A stretch of 64,000 nucleotides of DNA from Frondihabitans australicus (GTDB lineage Bacteria; Actinomycetota; Actinomycetes; Actinomycetales; Microbacteriaceae): the NCBI RefSeq assembly GCF_003634555.1, contig NZ_RBKS01000001.1, forward strand, positions 2,356,001-2,420,000, read 5' to 3'. The notes beneath the pieces are model-generated. The model saw nothing but the letters and a program-made list of their open reading frames with translations, searched no databases and had not been told where the DNA came from. Position numbers and translations under genes: made by a program. Below, piece after piece: positions 26,487 to 35,428 of the stretch; within the stretch, counting starts at the first letter, position 1; each line of letters opens with the position of its first letter.

Positions 26487-27623
26487 TCAGACCGCGCGGC
26501 GACGCTGCAGGATCTCGTCGAGCCGCAGCTCCTGCGTCTCGCCCTCGTCGAGGTAGCCCATGCGCGCGAAGGGCGACGTGGGCGATGGCGACGTCACCAC
26601 CGGGGCAGGCGCCGACGCAGCGGGCGCAGGATGCGACACCCGCCCGACCACGGCCTTTTCGTCGCGAGAGACACCGCGCGCCTCGACGACGGCCGCCTCG
26701 CGCTGAGCATCGAGGGCCGCCTCGGCACGTGCGACCTCGCGCAGGGCCTGCCGCTGCGCCTCGAGGCGAGCGCGCTCCTGCGCCTGGCGCAGGGCCTCGG
26801 CCGAGCGCTCGGCGGCGGCGCGGAGTGCGTCCGCGTCGCCGGACGACGTGGGCGCGACAGCCGACGAGCGGGCGAAGTCGCGCGCCGAGCCTCGGCGAAG
26901 GTACAGGGGGCGCGGCATGGGGACGGGGGTCCATTCGCGCGACGAGTCGGTGTCGGCCGAGGAGACGCCTGGATCCTGCACCTCGGAGGATGTCGACGAG
27001 GGGGCGAAGTCCTGGAAGGCCTGCGCGACGGGTGCTGCGGCGACGGACGGCCGGGCGGCCGAGCCCGTGTCGGCGGCGCGACGGGCTCGTGCGCGGGAGA
27101 CGGCGGCCAGTTGTCCGAGGACGGCGATCGAGCCGACACCGGCGACCGCGGCGGCGACGACCATGAGCCACGACGACGCGAAGTGCAGCGCGCCCACGAC
27201 GACCAGAGCGATCGAGACGGCGAGGACGAGGGTCGCGACGAGTCGGGTGCGGCGAAGGCGGCGGGCGGCCAGCGCGGGCGCGCTCGCGGCGACCGCGAGA
27301 GCCGGCGCGGCGGCGGCGAGCTCGCGGGTGATGGCACGCTGGCGAGCGGCCTCCTGCGCACGGCGGATCGCCTCGCGCTTGGCCTCTTCGGTGCGGAGGA
27401 TCTTCTGGGCGCTCGCCACGGACTTGGCGTTGGCTTCCACGCGGATCTCCTCGGGCAGTTCAGCGGTCTGGGCGAGGATCCGCAGCGTCTGCTGCAGGCG
27501 CACGGCGTTGCGCTCGGTGGCGAGGTACTGCTGCCGTTTCGCCCACGAGGGGATGAGGTAGACCAGCCAGAGCACGGCGACCAGCCCGAGGACGATGCCT
27601 CCACCCCACGAGCTGATTCCCAT
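26487..27623 (-). CDS. Membrane protein resembling the division protein SepX/GlpR
   Basis: 378 aa from ATG at 27623, with TACCCT seven bases upstream; an open frame continues further but without start signals. It has an N-terminal membrane helix (GGGIVLGLVAVLWLVYLIPSW), a basic stretch (AKRQQYLATERNAVRLQ), a helical region, then two adjacent membrane helices near residues 125-170 (LVATLVLAVSIALVVVGAL, SWLMVVAAAVAGVGSIAVLG). A long disordered Ala/Ser/Pro part with a coiled coil (RAAAERSAEALRQAQERARLEAQRQAL) follows, ending in ETQELRLDEILQRRRAV. It is encoded directly after rimJ, downstream of galU, where the actinobacterial membrane protein SepX (GlpR in Corynebacterium) is found. The identification rests on position plus N-terminal pattern. 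Confidence 0.55.
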   Translation of the reverse strand: MGISSWGGGIVLGLVAVLWLVYLIPSWAKRQQYLATERNAVRLQQTLRILAQTAELPEEIRVEANAKSVASAQKILRTEEAKREAIRRAQEAARQRAITRELAAAAPALAVAASAPALAARRLRRTRLVATLVLAVSIALVVVGALHFASSWLMVVAAAVAGVGSIAVLGQLAAVSRARARRAADTGSAARPSVAAAPVAQAFQDFAPSSTSSEVQDPGVSSADTDSSREWTPVPMPRPLYLRRGSARDFARSSAVAPTSSGDADALRAAAERSAEALRQAQERARLEAQRQALREVARAEAALDAQREAAVVEARGVSRDEKAVVGRVSHPAPAASAPAPVVTSPSPTSPFARMGYLDEGETQELRLDEILQRRRAV

Positions 27624-27712
27624 GGAGGCAAGGGTAGGAGCGGGTCTCGCCCGATCCTGGTTCATCGGCTGGTGTGTTCGCCAGATCGCGACCAAACCCG
27701 CAGAAAACCTCG

Positions 27713-27763
27713 TCTACGGGTGCGACGCCCGGGCTCGACCGAATGCTCTACGGGTGCGACGCC
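27713..27763 (+). repeat. 17-bp direct repeat at the end of rimJ
   Basis: TCTACGGGTGCGACGCC occurs at 27713-27729 and 27747-27763, 34 bp apart. The second copy contains the rimJ stop and last codons; the first is intergenic. It looks like a small local duplication. Confidence 0.6.
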
Positions 27764-28386
27764 TCGATCAGCGCGTCGGGCGGCACGCTCCCCTGCCCGG
27801 CCGGCACGCGACCGTCCAGCCAGCGACGGAGGACGCCCTCGCGCACCTCCTCGGCGACGAGCGCGAAGCAGAAGTGGTCACGCCAGTCGCCGTAGATGTG
27901 GATGTACCGCCGACGCAGGCCCTCGTAGCGGAAGCCCAGCTTCTCGACGACCCGTAGGGAGGGCCCGTTCTCGGGCCGGATGCAGATCTCCATGCGGTGC
28001 AGGCCGAGCCGCTGGAAGCAGTAGTCGGTCGCGAGCGCGACGGCCGTGGGAGTGACGCCGTGGCCGGCCGCGGCCTGCGTCACCCAGTAGCCGATGGTCG
28101 CCGAGGCGAGCGAGCCGTAGGTGATGCCCGAGACGTTGAGCTGCCCGACGAACGAGCCGTCGAGCTCCATCGCGAACGGCAGGCCGAGGCCGGCGCGCGC
28201 GTTCGTCTGCAGCGACCGGATGCTCGAGCGCACGTCGATGGAGGTGAACCCGTGCGGATTCGTGGCTTCCCACTGCCGGAGCCAGGTGCGGTTCTCGGCG
28301 AGCGCTCGGTCGAGATCGCGGGTGTCGCGGAGCCGAAGCGGCCGGATGGTGGTTCTCCCCTGCACCAGCGTGGGAATGGTGGTCAC
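27748..28386 (-). CDS. rimJ: RimJ/RimL-family N-acetyltransferase
   Basis: 212 aa, GTG at 28386. It is a GNAT fold of the RimJ type. The acetyl-CoA pyrophosphate loop lies around AAAGHGVTPTAVALATDYCF, followed by LGLHRMEICIRPENGPSLRVVEKLGF, the classic RimJ/RimL stretch with ENxxSxRVxEKxGF, and then RYEGLRRRYIHIYGDWRDHFCFAL. Such enzymes acetylate ribosomal protein N-termini or related substrates. In Mycobacteriales rimJ lies in galU-glp-rimJ-glpR; here galU and the membrane protein flank it but glp (MoeA-like) is missing. Confidence 0.88.
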   Translation of the reverse strand: MTTIPTLVQGRTTIRPLRLRDTRDLDRALAENRTWLRQWEATNPHGFTSIDVRSSIRSLQTNARAGLGLPFAMELDGSFVGQLNVSGITYGSLASATIGYWVTQAAAGHGVTPTAVALATDYCFQRLGLHRMEICIRPENGPSLRVVEKLGFRYEGLRRRYIHIYGDWRDHFCFALVAEEVREGVLRRWLDGRVPAGQGSVPPDALIEASHP

Positions 28387-28530
28387 GTCGTCGTCTCTGC
28401 TTCGGTCGGGTTCCGGCCCTCAGGTGCGAGAGACGGTGTCGCCCCTCCCGCGCGGAGGGCGATGACGCCCGGCCCGGCGAGAGGGACGGTGCCGCCCCTC
28501 CACGGAAGGAGGGGCGGTGAGCACTCCGGC

Positions 28531-29424
28531 CTAATCGAGGTCGGAGGTGAACTCCTTCAGCCAGGCGCGCAGGTCGGCGCCCAGGTCTTCCCGGTCGCTC
28601 GCCAGCTGCACGATGGCCTTGATGTAGTCGAGTTTGTCACCAGTGTCGTACCGGCGTCCACGGAACACGACGCCGTACACGCCGCCGGTCCACTCCTCGG
28701 CGTTCGCCATCTTCATCAGGGCGTCGGTGAGCTGGATCTCGCCGCCCTTCCCCGGCTCCTGCTTCTCGAGGACGTCGAAGACCTCGGGGCGGATCACGTA
28801 ACGGCCGATGATCGCCAGGTTCGACGGGGCCTCGCCCGCCGGGGGCTTCTCGACGAGGTCCGTGATCTTCACGACGTCGTCTTCGTCGGTGGGCTGGACA
28901 GTCGCGACGCCGTAGAGGTGCGTCATCGACTCCGGCACCTCGAGCAGGGCGACCACGGTGGCGTTCTTCTTGGCCTGCACCTCCAGCATGCGTGAGAGCA
29001 GCGGGTCGCGGGCGTCGATGATGTCGTCGCCCAGGAGCACGGCGAACGGCTCACGACCCACGTGCATCTTGGCCCGGAGCACCGCGTGCCCGAGACCGAG
29101 CGGGTCGCCCTGGCGCACGTAGTGCATGTCGGCGAGGTCGGTGGAGAGGTTGACCTTCGCGAGCTTCTCGTGGTCGCCCTTCTTGCGGAGGGTCTCTTCG
29201 AGCTCGGAGACGTGGTCGAAGTGGTTCTCGAGGGCGTTCTTGTTGCGCCCCGTGATCATGAGGACGTCGGTGAGGCCCGCCGAGACGGCCTCCTCGACGA
29301 CGTACTGGATGGCCGGCTTGTCGACGACCGCGAGCATCTCCTTCGGGATGGCCTTGGTTGCGGGCAGGAAGCGTGTGCCCAGGCCTGCGGCGGGAATGAC
29401 TGCTTTAGTGATGGTGAAACCCAT
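28531..29424 (-). CDS. galU: UTP-glucose-1-phosphate uridylyltransferase
   Basis: 297 aa from ATG at 29424 (MGFTITKAVIPAAG). It makes UDP-glucose for cell-wall polysaccharides, glycolipids and trehalose. Signature elements are AVIPAAGLGTRFLPATKAIPKEML (nucleotide loop and Lys), IQYVVEEAVSAG, GDPLGLGHAVLRAK, FAVLLGDDI, and VEKP with GRYVIRPEVFDVLE. The length is normal. It is divergent from the 5-FCL gene with only a 51-bp shared promoter region. The frame is open far upstream on the minus strand, but that lies antisense to the 5-FCL gene and has no start signal. Confidence 0.97.
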   Translation of the reverse strand: MGFTITKAVIPAAGLGTRFLPATKAIPKEMLAVVDKPAIQYVVEEAVSAGLTDVLMITGRNKNALENHFDHVSELEETLRKKGDHEKLAKVNLSTDLADMHYVRQGDPLGLGHAVLRAKMHVGREPFAVLLGDDIIDARDPLLSRMLEVQAKKNATVVALLEVPESMTHLYGVATVQPTDEDDVVKITDLVEKPPAGEAPSNLAIIGRYVIRPEVFDVLEKQEPGKGGEIQLTDALMKMANAEEWTGGVYGVVFRGRRYDTGDKLDYIKAIVQLASDREDLGADLRAWLKEFTSDLD

Positions 29425-29475
29425 GCCGGTCAGCGTATCTATTCCGTGCGTTACGCGGCGGTTAAGATTGCCCCC

Positions 29476-30057
29476 ATGACTGACGCCGTCGGCGACGCGA
29501 AGCGCGCCCTCCGCCGTGAACTCCGCTCCAGACGGCGGAACATGGGCGATCGCGAACTCGCCGAGTCCACCGAAGCGCTGACAGCACATCTGACGACACT
29601 GGCCCTCGAACTGGGGGTGCGCTCGATCTCGGCGTACCTCTCCGCCGAGAAGGAGCCCAACACGCGACCGTTCCTCAACTGGGCCCACGACCAGGGCATC
29701 CGCGTGCTGTTCCCCATCACCCGTGCCGACGGTCTGCTGGACTGGTCGCTCTCGACGGATTTCGAGACGGAGGTCGAGGGTCTGTACGGGATCCCCGAGC
29801 CGGTGGGCGAGATCCTGAGCCCCATGGCCATCAACGACGTCGACCTCATCATCGTCCCGGCGGCGCAGATCGACCGGTCGGGCATGCGCATGGGCTGGGG
29901 CAAGGGGTACTTCGACAAGACCCTCGGTTCGATGGCGAAGCGGCCGCCGGTTTATGCTGTGGTGTTCGACAGCGAGTTCGTCGACGCGGTGCCCTCCGAG
30001 CGGCACGACCAGCCGGTCGACGGCGTGGTCACCCCGTCGGCCGTCCACCGCTTCTGA
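29476..30057 (+). CDS. 5-formyltetrahydrofolate cyclo-ligase
   Basis: 193 aa, ATG at 29476 with TAAGAT seven bases upstream. It converts 5-formyl-THF to 5,10-methenyl-THF using ATP. Family features are the basic N-terminus KRALRRELRSRRR, ISAYLSAEKEPNTRPFL, IIVPAAQIDRSGMRMGWGKGYFDKTL (the GxGxGYFD signature) and the YAVVFDSEFVDAVPSERHDQPVDGVVTP tail. The gene order 5-FCL, FmdB-like, mscL in the same direction is conserved in actinobacteria. Confidence 0.95.
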   Translation: MTDAVGDAKRALRRELRSRRRNMGDRELAESTEALTAHLTTLALELGVRSISAYLSAEKEPNTRPFLNWAHDQGIRVLFPITRADGLLDWSLSTDFETEVEGLYGIPEPVGEILSPMAINDVDLIIVPAAQIDRSGMRMGWGKGYFDKTLGSMAKRPPVYAVVFDSEFVDAVPSERHDQPVDGVVTPSAVHRF

Positions 30058-30100
30058 GCTTCCCTCCTTCGTCCACCGACGACCCAGCCACAGGAACCCC

Positions 30101-30457
30101 GTGCCCACCTATAGCTACCGCTGCACCGAGTGCGGCAACGCGTTCGACATCCAGCAGTCCTTCTCCGACGCCTCGCTCACCGAGTGCCCGGCGTGCGGCG
30201 GCAAGCTCCGCAAGATCTTCTCGGCCGTGGGCGTGACCTTCAACGGCTCCGGCTTCTACCGCACCGACTCGCGTGCGTCCGGCACGTCAGGGTCGGGCAA
30301 GGGCGCAGGATCCGACGGCTCCTCGGGCTCGAGCTCCTCGCCCGCGAAGTCCGACTCCTCCTCGTCGAGCGCATCGTCGTCCAAGCCGGCGTCGACGGGC
30401 TCATCCTCGTCGTCGTCGTCGGGTTCGTCGGGTTCGTCGGGCTCGTCGTCCTCCTGA
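30101..30457 (+). CDS. FmdB-family zinc-ribbon protein
   Basis: 118 aa, GTG at 30101. A FmdB/CxxC_CxxC zinc ribbon occupies the first 55 residues: PTYSYRCTECGNAFDIQQSF, then LTECPACGGKLRKIFSAVGVTFNGSGFYRTD. The remaining half is an extreme Ser/Gly-rich tail (GSSSSSSSGSSGSSGSSSS at the end), presumably disordered. The mycobacterial homologue at the same locus (Rv0991c type) has been described as a redox-responsive chaperone; whether this copy behaves the same way is inference. Confidence 0.88.
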   Translation: MPTYSYRCTECGNAFDIQQSFSDASLTECPACGGKLRKIFSAVGVTFNGSGFYRTDSRASGTSGSGKGAGSDGSSGSSSSPAKSDSSSSSASSSKPASTGSSSSSSSGSSGSSGSSSS

Positions 30458-30541
30458 CACCCTCGCCCGTCGGGATCTCGACCTTTTCTCGCTGATCCCG
30501 ATACGCTCCAAGGGTCCGACCTCGACCCGAAGGAGCACACC

Positions 30542-31045
30542 GTGAAGGGCTTCAAAGAGTTCATTCTGCGCGGCAACGTCATCGATCTGGCCGTCGCGGT
30601 CGTCATCGGTGCTGCGTTCACCGCCATCGTCACGTCGCTCGTGACGAACATCTTCAACCCGCTGATCGGCGCGATCTTCAACGCGTCGATGCTCGACAAG
30701 ACCCTGATCGTCTCGATTCCGACGGCATCGGGCGGTCACGCCAAGCTCATGTTCGGCGCGGTCATCGGCGCGGCGATCAACTTCATCATCATCGCGGCGG
30801 TGGTCTACTTCTGCCTGGTGCTGCCCATCAACCACCTGCTCAAGAGCGCGTTCAAGAAGCAGCAGGAGACCGAGGGCACGCCCGAGGAGGTCCCGCCGAC
30901 CGACGTCGAGCTGCTCAGCGAGATCCGCGACCTGCTCCGCGCTCAGAACTCGTCGCTCAACAGCACGGGCGGGTCGCACGCGGCGGAGGTCGCCCCGCCC
31001 ACGGCGACGGGCACGACCGGCGTCCCCGGGATGCCCTCCGCCTGA
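30542..31045 (+). CDS. mscL: Large-conductance mechanosensitive channel MscL
   Basis: 167 aa, GTG at 30542 with GAAGGAG upstream. N-terminal amphipathic helix KGFKEFILRGNVIDLAVAVVIGAAF, first membrane helix with the Gly/Ala constriction, periplasmic loop, second helix (VIGAAINFIIIAAVVYFCLVLPIN), and a cytoplasmic helix (DVELLSEIRDLLRAQN). The C-terminal tail is longer than in E. coli and low in complexity. The channel opens under membrane tension to release solutes during osmotic downshock. It is followed by a very strong terminator. Confidence 0.96.
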   Translation: MKGFKEFILRGNVIDLAVAVVIGAAFTAIVTSLVTNIFNPLIGAIFNASMLDKTLIVSIPTASGGHAKLMFGAVIGAAINFIIIAAVVYFCLVLPINHLLKSAFKKQQETEGTPEEVPPTDVELLSEIRDLLRAQNSSLNSTGGSHAAEVAPPTATGTTGVPGMPSA

Positions 31046-31069
31046 CCTCGCGGTCTTCCGCGGTCCTCC

Positions 31070-31127
31070 GCGACAAAACGCGACACCTGCGACGCTCCAG
31101 TGCGTCGCAGGTGTCGCGTTTTGTCGC
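31070..31127. terminator. Perfect 26-bp hairpin, bidirectional terminator after mscL
   Basis: 31070-31095 and 31102-31127 are exact inverted copies (arm begins GCGACAAAACGCGACACC) around a 6-nt loop TCCAGT. The arms contain a run of four A/T, giving GTTTTGTCGC on either strand. It lies between mscL and the convergent gene ending at 31147. Confidence 0.85.
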
Positions 31128-31146
31128 TTGGGGAAGGCCGGACGGG

Positions 31147-31398
31147 TCAGCCCCAGTGCGGCGGCCGGTCGGCCTTGAGACGCTGGTCGTTGTCGCGCGA
31201 GTCGGTGCGGCGGTCCCCCGCGGCGGGCTCGGGGTCGGTGCCCGGAGCCGGGGCCGTGGTGACTCTGCGGCCGCGGCGGCGGACCTCGGGGGCCGCGGCG
31301 GGCGTCGCCTCGATGAGGTGACCGGCGGGATCCTGCGCCCCCTCGGTGCCGGAGGAGGGCGGTGTCACGGGCGAGGAGTCGTCAGCGGGAGTTGACAT
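31147..31398 (-). CDS. Small disordered protein of unknown function
   Basis: 83 aa, ATG at 31398. It overlaps the end of the large DUF4011-type gene by 17 nt. The sequence is hydrophilic and low in complexity: Pro/Ser/Thr-rich start, a basic cluster (EVRRRGRRVT) and a charged C-terminus (DRRTDSRDNDQRLKADRPPHWG). There is no fold or motif. Its overlap with the upstream gene suggests translation coupling, so it may be a co-produced accessory protein, but a spurious frame cannot be excluded. Confidence 0.45.
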   Translation of the reverse strand: MSTPADDSSPVTPPSSGTEGAQDPAGHLIEATPAAAPEVRRRGRRVTTAPAPGTDPEPAAGDRRTDSRDNDQRLKADRPPHWG

Positions 31399-34300
31399 GC
31401 TGGCGCGCCGGCATGACCGGGGTCTCGGCGGGAGCGTGCAGGCCGAGCCCGAGGACGTCGGAGATGCGCTGCGCGACCGCGTCGGGGTCGGTGAAGAGCT
31501 GGAACGCGTGCACGCGCACGTAGTGCCAGCCGAGGCGGCGCAGGATCTCGGGCCGCTCGCGGAGCGACTCGCGCAGGCTCGACGACACCAGCGTCGAGTC
31601 GGTCTCGATCGTGACGCAAACGCCGTCGTTCGCGCACACCAGACCGAGCTTGCCGCGGTGGCCGAGGGCGACGGGGATGCCCTTCGCCTCGAGGCGGCGC
31701 GCCAGGTCGACGAGCATGGGGTCGCTGTCGTCGGGGACGTGCTCGGCCGAGGTGCGCACCTGCACCTCGCTGAGGATCTCGGCGAGCGCCACGGTTCCGT
31801 GACCCATGCGGTCGGCGTCGATGTCGCTCGGCTGGAAGCAGGTGACGATGATCATCGACCGGCGGGCCCGGGTCATGGCGACGGCCAGGAGCCGCTCGCC
31901 GCCCGGCTGGCCGAGCGACCCGAAGTCGCTGAGCACGCGCCCGTGCGGCGTGCGCCCGTAGCCGATCGAGAAGATCACGTGGTCGCGGCTCTGCGCAACG
32001 GACTGCTCGAGCGTGGCGATCATGAACGGCTCGCGGCGGTCGCCGACGACGAACTCGGTGAGGTCCTTATGGCCGGAGACCGCCGAGAGCAGGGCCTGCT
32101 GGACGCGGATCGCGTGCTTGGCGCTGGCGGTGATGACCATGAGCGACTCGGTGGGGCGAGTCCGGGCGTGCTCGAGCACGAGGGCGACGACACGGTCGAC
32201 CTCGGCGTCGACGCTCTCGACGGCACCCGACTCGGGGTCGGGGATCGCCGTTCCGCCCGAGACGTAGTCGAGCGAGATGCTGCCGTGGCCGAGGAAGGAT
32301 CCCGCCCAGGGCAGCGACTCGATGCGGCCGCCGTAGAACCGGCGGTTGACGAGTTCGGCGAGGTCTTCGCCGCCGGCCCGGTAGCTGCGCGTGAGCGACA
32401 GCGTCGGCAGGAGGGTCGACAGCTGCGCCAGGGCGCTCTGCTCGTGGAGCTCGGCGAGGCGCGTCTCGGCGGTGGCCATCTCGCCCTTCGCGGCGGCATC
32501 GCCGGAGTCGTCGAAGTCGGAGTCGCTCCGGCCCGACCCGAGGCCCGCGCGCGAGCGGACCGACGGGGCGTCGTCGACGAACGGCGCGATGGCGATGGAG
32601 AAGTCGGAGGGCGTCTCGGTCACCGGATCGCCGAACGCCACCGTCTGCTTGCCGCGGCGGATCGCACCGATGTTCTCGGCGAGGGTGGTCGCGCCGGCGT
32701 CGACGAGGATGACAGTGTCGAACGGGACCGTGTCGGCGATCCTGTGCACCTCGTACGGCGAGGCCACCCAGACCGGCGCGATGGCCCGCGACAGATGCGG
32801 TGCGGCGTCTTGAAGGTGTCGCGCGGTGACGTGGTCGTGGCGCAGGAGCTGCTTGAGCTGCGTGGCCTCCTCGGGCCAGTCGACGAGGCCGATCTTCCAG
32901 TTCTCGGCGAGCTGCCACCCCAGCGACTGGGCGCTGCCCGCGGCGTGCGCCTCGTCGACGAGACGGAAGTCGGCCTCGAGCCGGTCGAGCATCGTCGTGT
33001 TCGCACCGAGGAGGGCGCGGTCGGCCTCGAGGAGCGATTCGAGCGCCGAACGCCACCAGGCCAGCTCGAGCTCGGCGGCGACCTGCGCCTCGGGCACGTG
33101 GCGGTTGGCGAGGTCGGTGATGAGCGGCGACAGCTCGAGGTCGCGGAGGGTCGTCATGAGCTCGGTGCGCTCTTGCAGGTTGTTCAGCACGTCGCTCTCG
33201 GCCGCGAGGACCTCGAGCTTCTGGAGGAGCTCGTCGGTGCCGATCTCCGCCAGGAGGTCGTCGCCCGAGAGACCCAGGGGGCGGTCGAGCTGCGCGAGGT
33301 CGTCGGCGACCTGGCGGTGCAGGCTCACCGCGTCGGCGACACCGGTCGGAACCTCGGGCGGCGTGCCCGCGGCCACGTAGCGCTGCCAGAGGATCCGCTG
33401 CTGCTGGACGCGGGTCAGGGCCTCGTGGAGGTCGGGCACGTGCATGCCGGGCCGGACGTACTCGCGGGCGAGCTTCTTGAGGCGGCGGCGGTTCGCGCTC
33501 GACATGTCGATGTCGCGACGGTTCGACGTGGCGTCGACGAGTTCGGAGACCGACCGGTCGAAGACCACCGGGAGGAACTTGTCGAGGGTGTCCTGGATGT
33601 CGGCGAGGAGGGTCAGGTAGATGCCGAGCTCGCGGATGCTCACGAACGGGCGCATCCGGGTCGAGCCGACGACCTCGTTGGCGCGCTCGAGCAGGTGCGG
33701 CACGTCGCGGTGGAAGAGGTTCTTGGCGAGCTGATGCGCCTGACCGGCGGTGAGGCTGCCGCCGGCCCCGTCGTCGAAGCGCGCGCCGTACCAGGGCGAG
33801 TCGCCCGGGCCGTAGCGGAACTCGCCCAGGTTGGCGGCGTTGACCATCGTCTCGGCGACGCGGCCACGGCCCTCCACCATCGACTCGACGCTGTGCCGGC
33901 TGAGCCGCGCGGTCGTCGCGGGCGAGGCAGGGAGGAGGGCGAGGCGGGCGAGCTCGGTGAGGCAGTCGAGCACCGAGACGCCGAGAGCCGGGTCGCGGCG
34001 GCTGAGAGCGCCGCGGTAGTCGACGAGCACGCGACGGAGGCGGACGAGGGCGTCGTCGACCTCGGCCATGCTCGGCTGCTTCGCCTTCTCGTTGCGCCCG
34101 ATCGCGCGGATGACGTCGCGGCGAAGTGTCGCCGGCGACACCGCGACGCCGGGCAGGCCGACCTCGGTGAGCCGGGCGCCGATGGCCCCGAGTGTGGCAC
34201 GGCGGGCGCTCACGACGAGAACGCGCTTGTTCTGGCCGACCAGCGTGCCGATGGTGTTGACGATGGTCTGCGTGCCGCCGGTGCCCGGGAGCGTCTTCAC

Positions 34301-35242
34301 GACGACGGAGTTGCCCGCCGTGATCTGCGCGACCACGTTCTCCTGCTCGGTGTCGGCGTCGAGCAGCAGCACGTCGGTCTCGGGGCTCCGTTCGTCCTGC
34401 GGGGTGGCCGAGACGGGCCGGTAGGAGGAGCGGATCTGCTGCGCCGCCGACGGGTTGCCCGCCAGGGCGTCGAGCACCGGGTGGGTGAGGTCGCGGGCGT
34501 CGTCGACCATGGCGGCGGACACCTCGGCGAAGGTCGAGACGATGAGCCTCGGCTGCACGGTGAAGCCGTCGATGTGCGCGGTGAGGCCGCGCAGGCGGTC
34601 GATCACCGGATTGGGCGTGAACGACCCCTCACGGTCGGCGAGCGCGACGAACGCGGAGGCGTCGAGCGAGATGCCGAACTGGTCGCGGAGGGCGTCGGCG
34701 AGCGCCGGGTTGAGCGAGGGCCGGCCGAGCAGCTTGACCTCGAAGTCACGCCCGTGCCTGCGGATGGCGAGGGGGCGCAGGAGCAGAGGCGCCCGGTAGG
34801 TCTCGCCGGCGTGGGCCCACTGCGCCATGCCGATGGCGAGATGCACGGCGTCGATGCCGCGGACCGTCGAGAGCTCGAGCCCCTTGGCGGCGATCTCGCC
34901 GGCCGCCAGGCGCGCCGACCGGAGGGCGAGGTCGTCGCGGATCAGGCTCGACAGGAGGGTCGTCTTGCCCGTGATGAACTGCGCCAGGCCGCCCGGATGG
35001 GTCGTCGACAGCTCGATGCGGGTGCGGGGCGCGTCGCGGAAGTGCAGCAGCGTCGAGACCCCGCCGACCTCGGCCAGTCGGGCCCGCCAGGCGTCCCAGA
35101 CGGGCTGCGCGACGTTGCCGACGGTGACGTTCGGGTCGCCGAGACTCAGGGTGTGGGGCTGTGTCGCGGTCGCGGGCAGGGGGGACATCACGCCGGAGCG
35201 CTCGCCGTCGCCGTCACCCTGCTGATCATCCACTCGCCACAC
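31382..35242 (-). CDS. DUF4011/SF1-helicase-like protein with degenerate ATPase motifs and C-terminal MTES_1575-like nuclease domain
   Basis: 1286 aa from GTG at 35242, which sits six bases after TAGGGT; GTG/ATG codons up to residue 19 are alternatives. The N-terminal 260 residues follow the DUF4011 plan. The first RecA domain has VVVKTLPGTGGTQTIVNTIG where Upf1-like helicases have GTGKS(Q)T, so the Walker A Lys is replaced by Gly. The later Walker B reads VILVDAGATTLAENIGAI in place of VDEAS. Helicase-like SLTRSYRAGGEDL and VAMTRARRSMIIVTCF remain. The last 90 residues (VCVTIETDS ... LRRLGWHYVRVHAFQLF) resemble the MTES_1575 restriction-endonuclease-like domain. The central 400 residues are helical. 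A structural or scaffold role, or a defence-derived gene, is possible. Confidence 0.75.
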   Translation of the reverse strand: MWRVDDQQGDGDGERSGVMSPLPATATQPHTLSLGDPNVTVGNVAQPVWDAWRARLAEVGGVSTLLHFRDAPRTRIELSTTHPGGLAQFITGKTTLLSSLIRDDLALRSARLAAGEIAAKGLELSTVRGIDAVHLAIGMAQWAHAGETYRAPLLLRPLAIRRHGRDFEVKLLGRPSLNPALADALRDQFGISLDASAFVALADREGSFTPNPVIDRLRGLTAHIDGFTVQPRLIVSTFAEVSAAMVDDARDLTHPVLDALAGNPSAAQQIRSSYRPVSATPQDERSPETDVLLLDADTEQENVVAQITAGNSVVVKTLPGTGGTQTIVNTIGTLVGQNKRVLVVSARRATLGAIGARLTEVGLPGVAVSPATLRRDVIRAIGRNEKAKQPSMAEVDDALVRLRRVLVDYRGALSRRDPALGVSVLDCLTELARLALLPASPATTARLSRHSVESMVEGRGRVAETMVNAANLGEFRYGPGDSPWYGARFDDGAGGSLTAGQAHQLAKNLFHRDVPHLLERANEVVGSTRMRPFVSIRELGIYLTLLADIQDTLDKFLPVVFDRSVSELVDATSNRRDIDMSSANRRRLKKLAREYVRPGMHVPDLHEALTRVQQQRILWQRYVAAGTPPEVPTGVADAVSLHRQVADDLAQLDRPLGLSGDDLLAEIGTDELLQKLEVLAAESDVLNNLQERTELMTTLRDLELSPLITDLANRHVPEAQVAAELELAWWRSALESLLEADRALLGANTTMLDRLEADFRLVDEAHAAGSAQSLGWQLAENWKIGLVDWPEEATQLKQLLRHDHVTARHLQDAAPHLSRAIAPVWVASPYEVHRIADTVPFDTVILVDAGATTLAENIGAIRRGKQTVAFGDPVTETPSDFSIAIAPFVDDAPSVRSRAGLGSGRSDSDFDDSGDAAAKGEMATAETRLAELHEQSALAQLSTLLPTLSLTRSYRAGGEDLAELVNRRFYGGRIESLPWAGSFLGHGSISLDYVSGGTAIPDPESGAVESVDAEVDRVVALVLEHARTRPTESLMVITASAKHAIRVQQALLSAVSGHKDLTEFVVGDRREPFMIATLEQSVAQSRDHVIFSIGYGRTPHGRVLSDFGSLGQPGGERLLAVAMTRARRSMIIVTCFQPSDIDADRMGHGTVALAEILSEVQVRTSAEHVPDDSDPMLVDLARRLEAKGIPVALGHRGKLGLVCANDGVCVTIETDSTLVSSSLRESLRERPEILRRLGWHYVRVHAFQLFTDPDAVAQRISDVLGLGLHAPAETPVMPARQHVNSR

Positions 35243-35428
35243 CCTTCGACCCTACGGCGTCACTCGCCCGAATGCTGGGAGGACGGGCGGTTTTCTCGGC
35301 GAACCGGGGCCGCGGCGTCGTCGACCGGGGCCGTTCGATGCATCGCGACGACAGCGTGGGCTCGCATCGTGCATACTCTCCGTATATAACCCGGCCCGCA
35401 CCCGAATGCATGACATCAAGGAGCACAT

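Noticed and set aside
31346-35389. A 1347-codon open frame antisense to the DUF4011-type gene
   Set aside because: No domain and typical antisense composition; the minus strand has recognisable helicase-like motifs and a good start.
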